Assembly (NCBI GenBank): GCA_946481965.1
Contig: CAMLPN010000001.1
Span: 1 to 64,000 of the forward strand
Reading direction: 5' to 3'
DNA length: 64,000 nucleotides
Origin: an uncultured Neisseriaceae bacterium
GTDB taxonomy: Bacteria > Pseudomonadota > Gammaproteobacteria > Burkholderiales > Neisseriaceae
The notes beneath the pieces were generated by a model. The model was not told the DNA's origin, did not search any database, and was given only the letters and a program-made list of their open reading frames with translations. The position numbers and the translations under genes were made by a program. Below, in pieces: positions 40,601 to 49,704 of the stretch; the first letter of the stretch is position 1, and the number at the start of each line of letters is the position of its first letter.

Positions 40601-41066
40601 CAAAATACATATCATTATGATAGTTAGTGATGATGTCTGTTAGCACTTCTTTTACAGAGTCTATTCTTCTATATGTATTACAGCTATAGCGAATTTCTTT
40701 AGTATTTTTAGGGATAGTATCAAATCCGTATTGATAGGGGCCGTAAGGTTCCCATTTACCGCCATTTCCACTAGGATTTGGTATCCAGTGACTTACCCGG
40801 CATTTGTAGGTCATTGGCACAATATTCATAGACATACTACCCGAGTCATCAATATAAAGAGCAATATTTGGTTTAACACTATAAGCAGAAATGGTAGTTG
40901 CTTTGCTTTGCAAATGCAGAGGAATATCGGCAAAAATGTCTACCGCAGCCAGAGCAGGTCGAATAGTAAATAAATTGAAGATAAGGATAAAAATACTAAA
41001 TAGAGTTTTATGATAACTATTATTTGATAGATTAGATCCAGTAGGGATGTTAAGTATGGAATTCAT
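37692..41066 (-). CDS. Type IV pilus tip adhesin, PilC/PilY1 family
   Basis: From the ATG at 41066 (AGGAAA upstream) the protein has 1124 residues. A signal peptide ends near ALA at 38-40. A von Willebrand-type domain begins with LYIDDSGSMS at 70-78, the metal-binding DxSxS pattern. A C-terminal beta-propeller contains a calcium-binding loop near residue 813 (DVDGDGVADI, then YAGDYSGNLYRFDL), the strongest PilY1 mark. The last residues read SLSWREI, similar to PilC ends. PilC/PilY1 sits at the pilus tip, mediates attachment and helps pilus extension. No minor pilin genes are next to it. I see no poly-G phase-variation tract as in pilC of gonococci. The symbol pilC or pilY1 depends on naming. 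Confidence 0.9.
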   Translation of the reverse strand: MNSILNIPTGSNLSNNSYHKTLFSIFILIFNLFTIRPALAAVDIFADIPLHLQSKATTISAYSVKPNIALYIDDSGSMSMNIVPMTYKCRVSHWIPNPSGNGGKWEPYGPYQYGFDTIPKNTKEIRYSCNTYRRIDSVKEVLTDIITNYHNDMYFAFRPMCGTGDQKKYNQFYDTSDPNNYTNMLNNIKNLETPCDTPTTRQFPVIARNLVINKLKYRCQKSYIIILSDGEADNTYAISDKSFKGNDSRYDGYFDRDYTNENDRLAFFSKNHNTNKPLRLKYYTDRLNNYNFGNYIYQQDYYSSNGKAINASPTRRTVDDAGQPWNKVDPQTKKRFRQTAQTFTIGVGLGQRDTNDAKIAIPYLENAATPSGEYNPKTNPLGRFFNANSRSEIIAAFDRIFKAIKSETSSSTIQTTTVAPTVAISNTATNDISITAKVESGSWSSQICINELNSKSNQSNTCNKQPSYNNRKLLLNDGTNTYLSNSSLNAFNNNTFKIPNNGENQMEWRDGLLAWFGRTKSDSSIKQPEFSLDYRQRNSLSNYGATNNIGDIIDNPIVTIGKSVFNRQQYMLTTANDGMVYVFASSSDPSYPYDLKFNFMPMAIERQSNDGSDLLAHYMKDLTQKNYGQNEHNPHRFLLNGGMAVQQTDGSNNKPQQIFMVSTLGQAGRGAFAINIGGHDVITGKPIAAENMNSANWYKDVFLFQTPTGNANQFGYTIGTPAIARVRVNTEPQASAVSITDHIRQAAFISNGYNYSPSLEQDLVAKQSPESALFIYDILGIDVGTEAQTKTGMQKGELIAKIVAPNGNGGLSSPTVIDVDGDGVADIVYAGDYSGNLYRFDLRSPNPKDWKAYRIFTANAPITAAPAVYLLKQKSVPSSDNKTNRDNLTAIVTFGTGSDIYQSDLNNKDQQTVYGIYDDLNAETVQQVTPDQLLQQQFSSGKNYRLLSNYTFKPAIHKGWYFKLQNDNGERVVSKPVLLSYAGALLSRQYSVKKDDQLPDPCKPTQVSQYNSISTGKIQYNVKNGGALTANDPHFIFDESAPIGSSTFTNGPFSFSIAGYQTNDIGGSLTQKSLGSKIQLDQNCIRGRIVAATTDGSRLGLMYPRCPIRFYSLSWREIKTGYYH

Positions 41067-41787
41067 AAATTTCCTGTGCTGCAAGCTGCTGGAAGTTTTT
41101 AAAACAATTCAAAATGGTGCCGACTGACTAGAACCCATAAAAAAAGATCAAACTTCAAATTACAACGTACGAATATAGAAAAGGATAACAAGATCAGTTG
41201 TTTGCAAATTATAATCAGTATATTATTTAATTTTGAATGAAATAAAAATATAATTAACTATATGTTTTAAATAAAATTTATGTGAATTCATAATAATATA
41301 TTCGAAATTAAATATCATATTATTAGTTATTTTAATGATTTTTTTACTTATTAAGTTTGTGATGTAGATAATTAATGTAAATTATTTTTTGCTATTTTAT
41401 TTTATTATTTCAATTTTTGAGTGATTTAATTTTAAAAAAAATATAATAATTAATGTTATATGCTATGTTATTTAATTTATTAAAATATATGAAGTAAATA
41501 TTTTTTCTTAAGTGAAAGAATGTTTTTTATAATGTAAATTATGTTTATTGATAGTAATTTAATTCAGCATTTAAATTTATTTATTATAAAGTCATGAATT
41601 AAATAATTGATGATTGGTGATACCAGCCTTTATGAATAAAAACATATCTATTTTTTGTTCTTAATATTTTACTTACTGTAATGTGCATTTATCTATGAAG
41701 ACGGTATTGTAAATTACAGGTAAAACTGAATAGAAAATAATATTAATAATCATAATATTATGTTAAAAATTTTATTTCATATATAAA
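41067..41787. other. Very AT-rich intergenic region
   Basis: This 720-bp stretch lies between divergent units (pilY1 minus, tRNA array plus). It is almost all A and T, with no gene or strong structure. Confidence 0.5.
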
Positions 41788-41793
41788 AAACAC

Positions 41794-41822
41794 TTGCTGT
41801 AATAGACATGGTATGTTTTAAT
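41794..41822 (+). promoter_or_regulatory. Likely tRNA-array promoter
   Basis: TTGCTG and TTTAAT with a 17-base spacer precede a GC-rich ACGCCCCTC discriminator, typical of stable-RNA promoters. The first tRNA starts 19 bases later. Confidence 0.45.
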
Positions 41823-41840
41823 ACGCCCCTCAATAACGAG

Positions 41841-41916
41841 GGGTGATTAGCTCAGTTGGTAGAGCGTCTGCCTTACAAGCAGAATGTCGGCGGTTCGACT
41901 CCGTCATCACCCACCA
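41841..41916 (+). tRNA. tRNA-Val (UAC), first copy
   Basis: A 76-base cloverleaf. GGGTGAT pairs with ATCACCC, the anticodon loop is CTTACAA with anticodon TAC, and CCA is encoded. It is identical to the copy at 42054-42129. Confidence 0.97.
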
Positions 41917-41948
41917 GTTTTCTGTTTTATGCATTGCATAAAACTTGC

Positions 41949-42025
41949 GCGGTGGTAGCTCAGTTGGTTAGAGTACCGGCCTGTCACGCCGGGGGTCGCG
42001 GGTTCGAGCCCCGTCCGCCGCGCCA
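41949..42025 (+). tRNA. tRNA-Asp (GUC)
   Basis: A 77-base cloverleaf. GCGGTGG pairs with CCGCCGC (one G-T pair), the anticodon loop is CTGTCAC with anticodon GTC, and CCA is encoded. It lies between two identical tRNA-Val genes. Confidence 0.97.
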
Positions 42026-42053
42026 ATTTCATATTTGCTGTTTTCTCTCTTAC

Positions 42054-42129
42054 GGGTGATTAGCTCAGTTGGTAGAGCGTCTGCCTTACAAGCAGAATGT
42101 CGGCGGTTCGACTCCGTCATCACCCACCA
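42054..42129 (+). tRNA. tRNA-Val (UAC), second copy
   Basis: It is base-for-base the same as the first tRNA-Val. The Val-Asp-Val order with short spacers suggests one processed transcript and a local duplication. Confidence 0.97.
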
Positions 42130-42910
42130 TTCATTGTTTCATCTTCTTTTATATACATCCTACTGTTCTAATAATAATCAATTTTTCAAATTATTCATTG
42201 TAGCCTGCTTATAAATTGTTTATCACTTGAATTGAATGGATTAGGTTATGTTCTGCAGCAAATTATTAATTTATTGGTATTAACTGAATCTAAAAGCTTG
42301 AAAACTTCTATAGGTCTAGATAGTTTGGTAAGAACGACATGATATAAATATTATTAAAAATTTTCTTAGTGTGAAGTGTTAAATCAAATAAAATAATACC
42401 TATATAACTCAAATATAAAATTAAGAATAAAGTTACCGTAAATTACTTCAATTCATTCTTTTATTAAATGGATAATTTAATATGTATATGTATTATTTAA
42501 GTAAATTTTAAATCACGTCTTTTTTAAATAGTCAGACTTTTTGTCAGTTATTGAAACCAAACGAGATTAATTGAAATTCTATGTTTCAATAAAATAGTAT
42601 CCCAAGTCCAATTATAATTGTTATAGTCGAAACACAATAAAGCCTTTATAAAGTTAATGGTTTTGCTAATTTTATGACTATTAAAATTTCTATCTTGATA
42701 AGTTACTTTACTATCACTAAGTTAGGTATTAATAACATTTGAAAATAAAAAAGTTGATGTACCGAGAATTGATCAATTCTTAATTAGAATGATTTTTTAT
42801 CGGGTGATATTGAAAGTATATTGATACAGAAAAGTTGATAAAAATAGAGTTAATTAAATTTGAGAAATTTTTTTATTAATATGTACATCAATGAAGACAA
42901 ATATTAAAAG
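42130..42910. other. AT-rich intergenic region between tRNA units
   Basis: A 780-bp gap, with a 16-base perfect palindrome at 42765-42780 (AGAATTGATCAATTCT). No gene is seen. Two transcription units converge here, but no strong terminator is visible for either. Confidence 0.45.
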
Positions 42911-42987
42911 TGGTGCACCCGGAGCGATTCGAACGCCCGACCCTCTGGTTCGTAGCCAGATACTCTATCCAACTGAGCTACGGGTGC
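42911..42987 (-). tRNA. tRNA-Arg (ACG)
   Basis: A 77-base cloverleaf. The GCACCCG acceptor pairs with CGGGTGC, the anticodon loop is CTACGAA with anticodon ACG (A34 becomes inosine by TadA), and CCA is encoded. It lies about 170 bases beyond the end of the arc operon, on the same strand. Confidence 0.97.
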
Positions 42988-43105
42988 ATTTTGATTAATT
43001 AAGATTATTGTAATATAAAGATAATGATACAGTCAAATATTTACATTTATTTTCTTTGAAAAATTATTTTGGATATCAAAGTGATTTTGTTCCCGATATT
43101 AATTT

Positions 43106-43129
43106 CCCCCAGTCTGTGCAGATTGGGGG
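43106..43129 (-). terminator. Hairpin after arcD
   Basis: CCCCCAGTCT and AGATTGGGGG arms (one G-T pair) over a 4-base loop, 28 bases beyond the arcD stop. Only a weak A/T run follows on the minus strand, but the stem is strong. It likely ends the deiminase operon. Confidence 0.55.
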
Positions 43130-43156
43130 AGGGGGAATATACAAAAATTTTGTTAT

Positions 43157-44632
43157 TTACTTAGTTAAAATCACCATAGATGCCGTTAATATAACAATAT
43201 TCATGATGCATATAATAGCTACTGGTTTAGCCATAAATTTTAACCAGGTACTATAGTTAACTTTGGAAAGTTGTAATCCTCCCATAACAACCCCAGAAGT
43301 GGGTGTAATAAGGTTGATTAAACCACTGCCGGCTGCAAAAATCATAATCATTATATTAGGATCCATGCCTAATTTTGCTGTCAATGGTCCCAGAATTGGG
43401 ATAGATACAAAGGCTAAAGCTGAAGTTGATGGAATTAGGAAAGATAAGCCTAAATAGATAAGGTAGGCTACCGGTACAAATACCACTGGTGATAGACCAG
43501 TTAATAAGTTTTGTGCTTTATCGAGAATAAATAAATCCAGATGGGTTTCACCCATTAATACTGATATAGAGCGGGCTACGACAATTATTAAAACAACTGA
43601 CAAAATATCACAAGCTCCGGCGATAAAATTATCAATGATTTCTTTTTCTGACATTTTGGCAACAATGCCAACAATTACTGCCATAATTAAGAACCACATA
43701 GATAAATCACCAAATGTCCAGTCGCCAAAGTCGCTACCTGTTAAGTGTGATGTCCAGCCTTTAAAAAAAGTTATGTTGAATTCACCCCATGGAATCAGGG
43801 AGATGATCATTATCAGGAAGGTGAATGCAAACAACATCAGAATATTTTTTTCACGTCTTCCAAATGTTAGCTGTTGATTGTTATCAGCTTTAAAATATAA
43901 GTTCATATCTGCTTGTTCTTGTGGGGACAATACAGTAAGACTTTTATCTTTTTTCACCTTTTTAGCATATCGCATGACATACCAGATACAAAAAATCACT
44001 GTTGATAGCCACAAAGCAGTTCCGACTGTGATAATGGTACCCTGATTAGGATTATACCCAACACCTCTTAGTGCATCACCAGCTACGCCGGTAGCAAAGG
44101 GATTGACTGTAGAACCTAATACCCCTGCACCTGCGCCCAATAATATGACACAAACTGCAATAATGGTGTCAAAACCGGCAGCAACTAAAGTAGCCGTAAT
44201 CAGGACATAGAACGCAATAGTTTCTTCCGCCATTCCATACACCGTTCCGCCCACTGAAAACAGGAACATCAGTAATGGTATCAGAACCAGTTCTTTTCCT
44301 TTAAGTTTTTGAACTAAAGCAGATATTCCAGCTTCTAGTGCATTGGTTTTCATCGCTACGTTAATGAAACCGCCCAATACCAGAATAAATACAGCGATGT
44401 TAATTGAGTTCTGGAAAGATTTGAATGGTGCCATTATCAACGTACTGAGCGTAGGAGAAGTTACCGTAGAAACGACTTCTGAACTATCTGGCAGGGTTAC
44501 CGGGGTAAACGAGTGACCAGATAACACTATTGAAATAAGCCAAAGTAAAGTCAAAATAATAAACAAAATACTGAATGCAGAAATTGACTTTTTCTTTTTT
44601 TCTTTCGGTTGAGTATTTTTTTCAGGTTGCAT
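43157..44632 (-). CDS. arcD: Arginine/ornithine antiporter-type permease (YfcC/C4-dicarboxylate carrier family)
   Basis: Inner-membrane protein of 491 residues with about 12 helices after a Lys-rich cytoplasmic start. It belongs to the YfcC/DcuC-like group, not to the APC-type ArcD of Pseudomonas. GGTVYGMAEETIAFY and VNPFATGVAGDALRGVGYNPNQG near 145-200, and the NLITPTSGVVMGGL stretch near the end, mark the family. As last gene of arcA-arcB-arcC it most likely swaps arginine for ornithine, as YfcC-type carriers in other deiminase operons are believed to do. The substrate is inferred from context. An AGGA site follows directly after an intra-operon terminator, so its level may be set separately from the enzymes. 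Confidence 0.8.
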   Translation of the reverse strand: MQPEKNTQPKEKKKKSISAFSILFIILTLLWLISIVLSGHSFTPVTLPDSSEVVSTVTSPTLSTLIMAPFKSFQNSINIAVFILVLGGFINVAMKTNALEAGISALVQKLKGKELVLIPLLMFLFSVGGTVYGMAEETIAFYVLITATLVAAGFDTIIAVCVILLGAGAGVLGSTVNPFATGVAGDALRGVGYNPNQGTIITVGTALWLSTVIFCIWYVMRYAKKVKKDKSLTVLSPQEQADMNLYFKADNNQQLTFGRREKNILMLFAFTFLIMIISLIPWGEFNITFFKGWTSHLTGSDFGDWTFGDLSMWFLIMAVIVGIVAKMSEKEIIDNFIAGACDILSVVLIIVVARSISVLMGETHLDLFILDKAQNLLTGLSPVVFVPVAYLIYLGLSFLIPSTSALAFVSIPILGPLTAKLGMDPNIMIMIFAAGSGLINLITPTSGVVMGGLQLSKVNYSTWLKFMAKPVAIICIMNIVILTASMVILTK

Positions 44633-44645
44633 GATCGTGAATCCT

Positions 44646-44681
44646 AAAAAAAAGGTATCGCATTTTAAAAAGCGATACCTT
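44646..44681 (-). terminator. Intra-operon terminator between arcC and arcD
   Basis: AAGGTATCGC and GCGATACCTT, a perfect 10-bp stem, are followed on the minus strand by eight Ts. The arcD ribosome binding site AGGA comes right after the T-run. It is a classic Rho-independent terminator placed inside the operon. Confidence 0.8.
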
Positions 44682-44692
44682 GTCTGGGTTAG

Positions 44693-45628
44693 TTAGTAGT
44701 ATGTTAACTCGGTAGAATGTGTCGTATTAATTTTCGTACCAGCAATACCTTTAACTATATTATCAATATCAGCCAGAGAGCCTATTACGGCTGACTTACC
44801 AGGATTTTCTCGGGCAAAATTGATGGCTGCCTGAACTTTCGGTCCCATAGAGCCAGCTGCAAAACCCATTTTTTCCAGTGTATCTGGATGTGCTTCTTTG
44901 ATTGCCTGTTGATTGGGATTGCCCCAGTTCACAAAAGCTGCGGAAACATCAGTTGCGATAATAAAGATGTCAGCAGAAACTTGTTTCGCCAAAACGGCAG
45001 AACAAAGATCTTTATCTATTACTGCTTCTACACCTTTAAGGGTACCATCATCATCGTAAAATGTCGGTATACCTCCACCGCCTGCACAAATGACCACAGT
45101 TCCTTTTTCTAATAACCATTTTACCGGACGAATTTCGAAAATTCGTTTCGGAATTGGGCTTGGAACCACTCGTCTGTATTTGTCATTATCAGGGGCAATA
45201 CTCCAGTTTTTCTCTTTAGCCAGTTTTTCTGCCTCTTCTTTGGTATAGACTGGACCAATGGGTTTAGAAGGATTAGAGAAAGCAGGATCATTTTTATCGA
45301 CTTCTACCTGAGACAGAAGGGTGGCTAATGGCGTTTCCAGAGGAAGAAGATTACCCAATTCCTGCATAATCATGTAGCCAATCATACCAATTGACTCAGC
45401 ACCTAATACATCCAGAGGGTAGGATGGCACATCTTTATAGGATAAAGACTGTAATGCAATCAAACCAACCTGCGGTCCGTTACCATGAGCAATTACTAAT
45501 TCGTTACCCGGATAAACTTTTGCAATTTGTTGACAGGCAATTTTAGTATTCTGGCGTTGATTCTCAGCCGTTAACGGCTCTCCGCGACGCAGAAGGGCAT
45601 TACCACCTAAGGCAATTACGATTCTCAT
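44693..45628 (-). CDS. arcC: Carbamate kinase
   Basis: Converts carbamoyl phosphate plus ADP to ATP, CO2 and ammonia, the energy-yielding last step of the arginine deiminase pathway. The protein has 311 residues, normal for the family. It opens [24 protein letters not shown], the nucleotide-binding [11 protein letters not shown] and [15 protein letters not shown] follow, then the [13 protein letters not shown] region. The start has GGAAA upstream and lies 21 bases after arcB. The coding strand includes a GGCTGCCTGAA word (44825-44835, plus strand). Confidence 0.95.
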   Translation of the reverse strand: MRIVIALGGNALLRRGEPLTAENQRQNTKIACQQIAKVYPGNELVIAHGNGPQVGLIALQSLSYKDVPSYPLDVLGAESIGMIGYMIMQELGNLLPLETPLATLLSQVEVDKNDPAFSNPSKPIGPVYTKEEAEKLAKEKNWSIAPDNDKYRRVVPSPIPKRIFEIRPVKWLLEKGTVVICAGGGGIPTFYDDDGTLKGVEAVIDKDLCSAVLAKQVSADIFIIATDVSAAFVNWGNPNQQAIKEAHPDTLEKMGFAAGSMGPKVQAAINFARENPGKSAVIGSLADIDNIVKGIAGTKINTTHSTELTYY

Positions 45629-45649
45629 TTTATTTCCAATCTATTCTGT

Positions 45650-46657
45650 TTAAACTAAGCTGGATACGATAACTGCTTTAATGGTATGCATTCTGTTTTC
45701 TGCTTGCTCAAAAGCGATGTTAATAGGGGATTCGAATACATCTTCAGTGACTTCAATACCATTTTTAAACTGAGGATATTTTTCAGCCACTTCTTTACCC
45801 ACTGTGGTTTCGGAATTATGGAAAGCCGGTAAGCAATGCATGAATTTCACGCGTGGGTTACCCGTTGCTGCAATTAATTCTTTATTAACCTGATAAGGTG
45901 TCAAAGCATCTACGCGTTCACCCCATGATTCGATCGGTTCACCCATGGATACCCAAACATCTGTATGGATAAAATCTACATCTTTAACAGCTTTTTTGAC
46001 ATCATCAGTCACCAAGATGCGTGCACCGCTTTCTTGAGCAAATTTTTCACACATGGCAACCAGTTCTGGTTCTGGCAGTAGTGATTTTGGACCAGAAATA
46101 CGTACATCCATCCCTAGTTTGGCACCAATCAACAACAGAGAGTTACCCATATTATTGCGGGCATCACCAACATAGGCATATTTGATTTGATTCAGAGGCT
46201 TACCATTGGAATATTCCAGCATGGTTAGAACGTCAGCAAGCATTTGCGTGGGGTGGAATTCATCTGTTAAACCATTCCATACCGGTACACCGGCATAATC
46301 AGCCAGCTCCTGTACTACAGATTGTTTATAACCACGATATTCAATACCGTCATACATGCGTCCCAGTACACGGGCTGTATCTTTCATGCTTTCTTTATGG
46401 CCGATTTGTGAGCCACTGGAACCAATATAAGTTACATTGGCACCTTGATCATGAGCGGCTACTTCAAATGCGCAACGTGTTCTGGTAGAAGTTTTTTCAA
46501 AAATCAAAGCTATGTTTTTGCCTTTTAATAGCTGTTGTTCAGTACCAGCATATTTAGCTCTTTTAAGATCACGAGCTAAATCTAGCAGATAATTAATTTC
46601 ACGTTCAGTGTGATGTACCAAGCTTAGTAAGTGACGATTTTTCAAATTGAAAGCCAT
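45650..46657 (-). CDS. arcB: Ornithine carbamoyltransferase, catabolic
   Basis: Splits citrulline with phosphate into ornithine and carbamoyl phosphate. The protein has 335 residues. The carbamoyl-phosphate site STRTRCAF is near 55, followed by [12 protein letters not shown], the FHPTQ motif, and the HCLPAFH active-site loop with Cys near 272. The position between arcA and arcC argues for the catabolic form (ArcB), though sequence alone does not separate it from anabolic ArgF. It lies 19 bases after arcA with an AAGGAAA site. Confidence 0.93.
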   Translation of the reverse strand: MAFNLKNRHLLSLVHHTEREINYLLDLARDLKRAKYAGTEQQLLKGKNIALIFEKTSTRTRCAFEVAAHDQGANVTYIGSSGSQIGHKESMKDTARVLGRMYDGIEYRGYKQSVVQELADYAGVPVWNGLTDEFHPTQMLADVLTMLEYSNGKPLNQIKYAYVGDARNNMGNSLLLIGAKLGMDVRISGPKSLLPEPELVAMCEKFAQESGARILVTDDVKKAVKDVDFIHTDVWVSMGEPIESWGERVDALTPYQVNKELIAATGNPRVKFMHCLPAFHNSETTVGKEVAEKYPQFKNGIEVTEDVFESPINIAFEQAENRMHTIKAVIVSSLV

Positions 46658-46676
46658 AATTAATTTCCTTATAAGT

Positions 46677-47921
46677 TTAAATGACAGAATCTCGAATAAT
46701 TGGGCAAGTCATACAATGACCACCACCACGGCCACGGCCTAACTCGCCAGCATCTACTTCTAATACTTCCACGCCATGATCGCGCATAATTTTATTGGTA
46801 TAAATATCGCGGTCATAAGCAATACAAACTCGTCTATCTAACATAATGACATTGTTAGCATCGTCCCATTGTTCTCTTTGCGCCTGAAAACTATCCCCAC
46901 CAGTTTGAATCCGAGTCACTTGTGCGCCGGTAACTTTACCCATAGCTTCAGCCACTACATCAACAAAATGTTGACCTTTGTGTTCTTCAATAGTTACTTC
47001 TTCATTGGCACCATTAGCAAACAAACTGTAGCATTTGATTTGATCAACTACTTCAGGGAATACTGAGAATAAATCATAATCCAGCATAGAGAATACAGTA
47101 TCTAAGTGCATAGCAGCACGAGATTTAGGCATTTGACAGGCAATCACCCTAGTTGCACCATTTTCTTTACCACATATACTTTTCGCCAGTTGTGATACTG
47201 CTTGAGGATTTGTGCGTTCGCCCATACCAATTAATACTACGCCATTGCCTATTGGCATAACATCTCCGCCTTCAATCGACAATGTGCCTACACTTTCATC
47301 ACTATCACCCAACCAAATTTTTGCTTTGCCGGCAAAATAAGGATTGAATTTGTAAATTGCCCGCATAATTAAAGTTTCTGGGCGGCGCGCTGGCCAGTAC
47401 ATGGGGTTTAAACTAACGCCACCATAAATCCAGCAGCTTGGATCACGCTGGAACAAGGCATTAGGAATCGGAGGGGTTAAGAATTCGTCTGGAGACATAT
47501 AATTGAACATCAGATCAACGCTTGATTTAAAAGGTAAATCTGATTTGGTGATACCGCCAAATAAAAATGCAGCTAAATCGGCAGCAGGAAGTTCGTCTAA
47601 CCAGGAACGTACATCATGCAGCATATGTACGCCAATGTTCTGAGGAACAAACAGACGATCCAGAATCCAATTTCTATGTTCTTTGTTTTGTAACACTTCA
47701 CTTAGAGCAACATTGGCATCGATAACATGGATACCTCGATCAGTCATGATTTTGACAAAATTATCATGATCTCGCTGGGCCTTTTCAACCCAAATTACAT
47801 CGTCAAATAACAAATCATGGCAGTTGGAGGGAGTCAATCGGTTATGAGCCAAATTAGGCCTGCACACCATTACACTTCGCAATTTACCGCATTCTGAATT
47901 AACACCGAAACTTTCTGACAT
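46677..47921 (-). CDS. arcA: Arginine deiminase
   Basis: Hydrolyses L-arginine to citrulline and ammonia, the first step of the pathway. The protein has 414 residues. [15 protein letters not shown] opens it. FQRDPS near 160 and the EGGDVMP substrate segment follow, then the [11 protein letters not shown] His/Asp motif. The catalytic Cys is Cys403 in HCMTCP. A strong AGGAG lies upstream. It is first in arcA-arcB-arcC-arcD. The 1.3-kb region before it separates it from a divergent Lrp gene. I looked for an FNR/ANR site here and saw no good match. Confidence 0.97.
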   Translation of the reverse strand: MSESFGVNSECGKLRSVMVCRPNLAHNRLTPSNCHDLLFDDVIWVEKAQRDHDNFVKIMTDRGIHVIDANVALSEVLQNKEHRNWILDRLFVPQNIGVHMLHDVRSWLDELPAADLAAFLFGGITKSDLPFKSSVDLMFNYMSPDEFLTPPIPNALFQRDPSCWIYGGVSLNPMYWPARRPETLIMRAIYKFNPYFAGKAKIWLGDSDESVGTLSIEGGDVMPIGNGVVLIGMGERTNPQAVSQLAKSICGKENGATRVIACQMPKSRAAMHLDTVFSMLDYDLFSVFPEVVDQIKCYSLFANGANEEVTIEEHKGQHFVDVVAEAMGKVTGAQVTRIQTGGDSFQAQREQWDDANNVIMLDRRVCIAYDRDIYTNKIMRDHGVEVLEVDAGELGRGRGGGHCMTCPIIRDSVI

Positions 47922-49193
47922 CTTTAATGCTCCTCAAAAACATTATTTAACAAGAAGAAATCCAGCTCAGACGTATTATGACCTTTTTATCTTAAAATTA
48001 AATTTTTTTAATTATTCATTCGTGATATGGTTTGAAATTTAATTTCATCTTATCTTGTATTGCTAGTATCGGATTTTAACCAGCAAAATAACGCAGAAAT
48101 TTTTGATTACACTTTCAGTCATAACATTATCAGAGACAATACAAAATAATACATATCAATCACTTTTTTTAACTAGTAATATGAGATCCTTTCAATGAAT
48201 TAGTATGATATCGTCAATTTTAAACAAGTTATTTTTAGATGTTATTGATAATCCATTAATCATTTCTTTGTTTTTATAAGATAAATATATTTATCTTTAG
48301 AAGCCAAAATGCAAAGATCGGTGCTAATGTTTAGCAGTTGCTGTAGTTTATTAAAAAAATAAACTGGTCTATGACTAAAAAAGAGATTAAGTAATGAATA
48401 AAAAGCTGAGACTTAATATAATTAAGGGCGCGTAACATTTGTAAGACGCTGCATAAATGCTACCAATTACTGGTTTGATATTAATGTCAAGATAGTTAGC
48501 TATACTGATATTTAAAAAATATTAGCAGCTGAAAATGAAAGCGCATCTACAGAGTAGAATCTTGGCAACGATTATAAATATAAGTCATTTCTCATTATTT
48601 ATAACGTTATCAATCGCAAATATTTAATAATAAACGGATATTGCTCAAATCGTTGTTTTATCCTAGCTGAACAGCAAACATTAATAAAATTAAGGATTAC
48701 ATTGGCAACGATTTCAGTATTAAAATGGTGATAGTTATTGTTAGTGGGGACAATATTAACGATAAGGAAGCTGACAAAACATTATAAGTTTAATATTAAG
48801 CTAGTTTAAGCTGATTCTAGCCAGCCTAGTTAATTTGTTCCGACAAAATGGGTTTTCTCGAGTGCAAACATATTAAACCACTTGTAACTCTGGTGACAAA
48901 TAGCCAATTTAACCGGACTTAGCAAATAAAAGTGTTAAAATTAAATCTATTCAATTGTGCGGGGCTGAGTAGAACAATAATTTAAGAATGGCTAACATTT
49001 TATAATTCAATACGCACCATGAGGTATGGTTCAATATGAAGCCAATTGACATCAAAATACTTATCAAGCCGGCATAAATTACCATTTAATTTTTGTATTA
49101 AGGATGGGATGTTTATCGATAGAATTTGAATTGTTTAATCAATCTGCATATTTTTATGTAATTTTGCTGTATTAACAATGGGGTATTTACTTA
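47922..49193. other. Large divergent intergenic region, arcA to lrp
   Basis: This 1.27-kb region must hold the arc and lrp promoters. It is less extreme in A/T than other gaps, and some stretches (48400-49100) have a coding-like look with many stops, perhaps the remains of a gene. I cannot identify any. No strong palindrome near arcA was recognised. Confidence 0.45.
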
Positions 49194-49658
49194 ATGAAAT
49201 TGGATAATATTGATAAAAGAATACTTAGGATACTGCAACGAGAAGGCAATATTCAAAATAATGAACTTGCCAAAAAAGTTGGATTATCCCCATCCCCATG
49301 TCTTCGACGGGTTAAAATTCTTGAAGAAGCTGGATTTATTGATAAATATGTGGCTTTGTTAGATAAGAAAATCATTAATAAGCAATTAATTGTTTATGTC
49401 AGAATAAAAGTAGATATTGTTAATAACAGTGCTGCAGCTATCGAAAGATTTATATACGAAGTAAAATTGTTATCGCAGATACAAGAATGTTACGTAATGG
49501 CAGGTGAAAATGACTTTTTATTACGGGTATTATGTGAAAATCTGGAGGAATATAGAAATTTTCAAGTTAACACCCTAGCCTTGTTACCGGGTGTATGTAA
49601 TATTAGAACTGAAATACCCCTGCAAGTGGTTAAATGGACTACAGAGATAGACATCTGA
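49194..49658 (+). CDS. Lrp/AsnC-family transcriptional regulator
   Basis: The protein has 154 residues, standard for Lrp. The N-terminal helix-turn-helix (LDNIDKRILRILQ, then LAKKVGLSPSPCLRRVKILEEAGFI) is followed by the RAM ligand-binding domain (IQECYVMAGENDFLLRVL) and the end strand LPGVCNIRTEIPL. Lrp proteins sense amino acids, and this one faces the arginine deiminase operon across a shared promoter region and abuts a second argS gene. Control of one or both by arginine or another amino acid is a reasonable inference, not shown by sequence. It shares a terminator with argS on the other strand. Confidence 0.9.
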   Translation: MKLDNIDKRILRILQREGNIQNNELAKKVGLSPSPCLRRVKILEEAGFIDKYVALLDKKIINKQLIVYVRIKVDIVNNSAAAIERFIYEVKLLSQIQECYVMAGENDFLLRVLCENLEEYRNFQVNTLALLPGVCNIRTEIPLQVVKWTTEIDI

Positions 49659-49670
49659 AGTTAAACCAAT

Positions 49671-49698
49671 AAAAAAGCCTGCAAAAGCAGGCTTTTTT
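49671..49698. terminator. Bidirectional terminator between lrp and argS
   Basis: AAAAAAGCCTGC and GCAGGCTTTTTT arms over a 4-base loop. It ends lrp on the plus strand and argS (49705-51441) on the minus strand. Confidence 0.85.
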
Positions 49699-49704
49699 AA
49701 TCAC

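Noticed and set aside
42765-42780. 16-base palindrome AGAATTGATCAATTCT
   Set aside because: Without spacer, T-run or nearby gene start there is no function to assign. It is mentioned only as part of the intergenic entry.
47922-48300. FNR/ANR site in front of arcA
   Set aside because: I searched by eye for TTGAT-N4-ATCAA and found no match within one mismatch, so oxygen control of the arc operon is not claimed.
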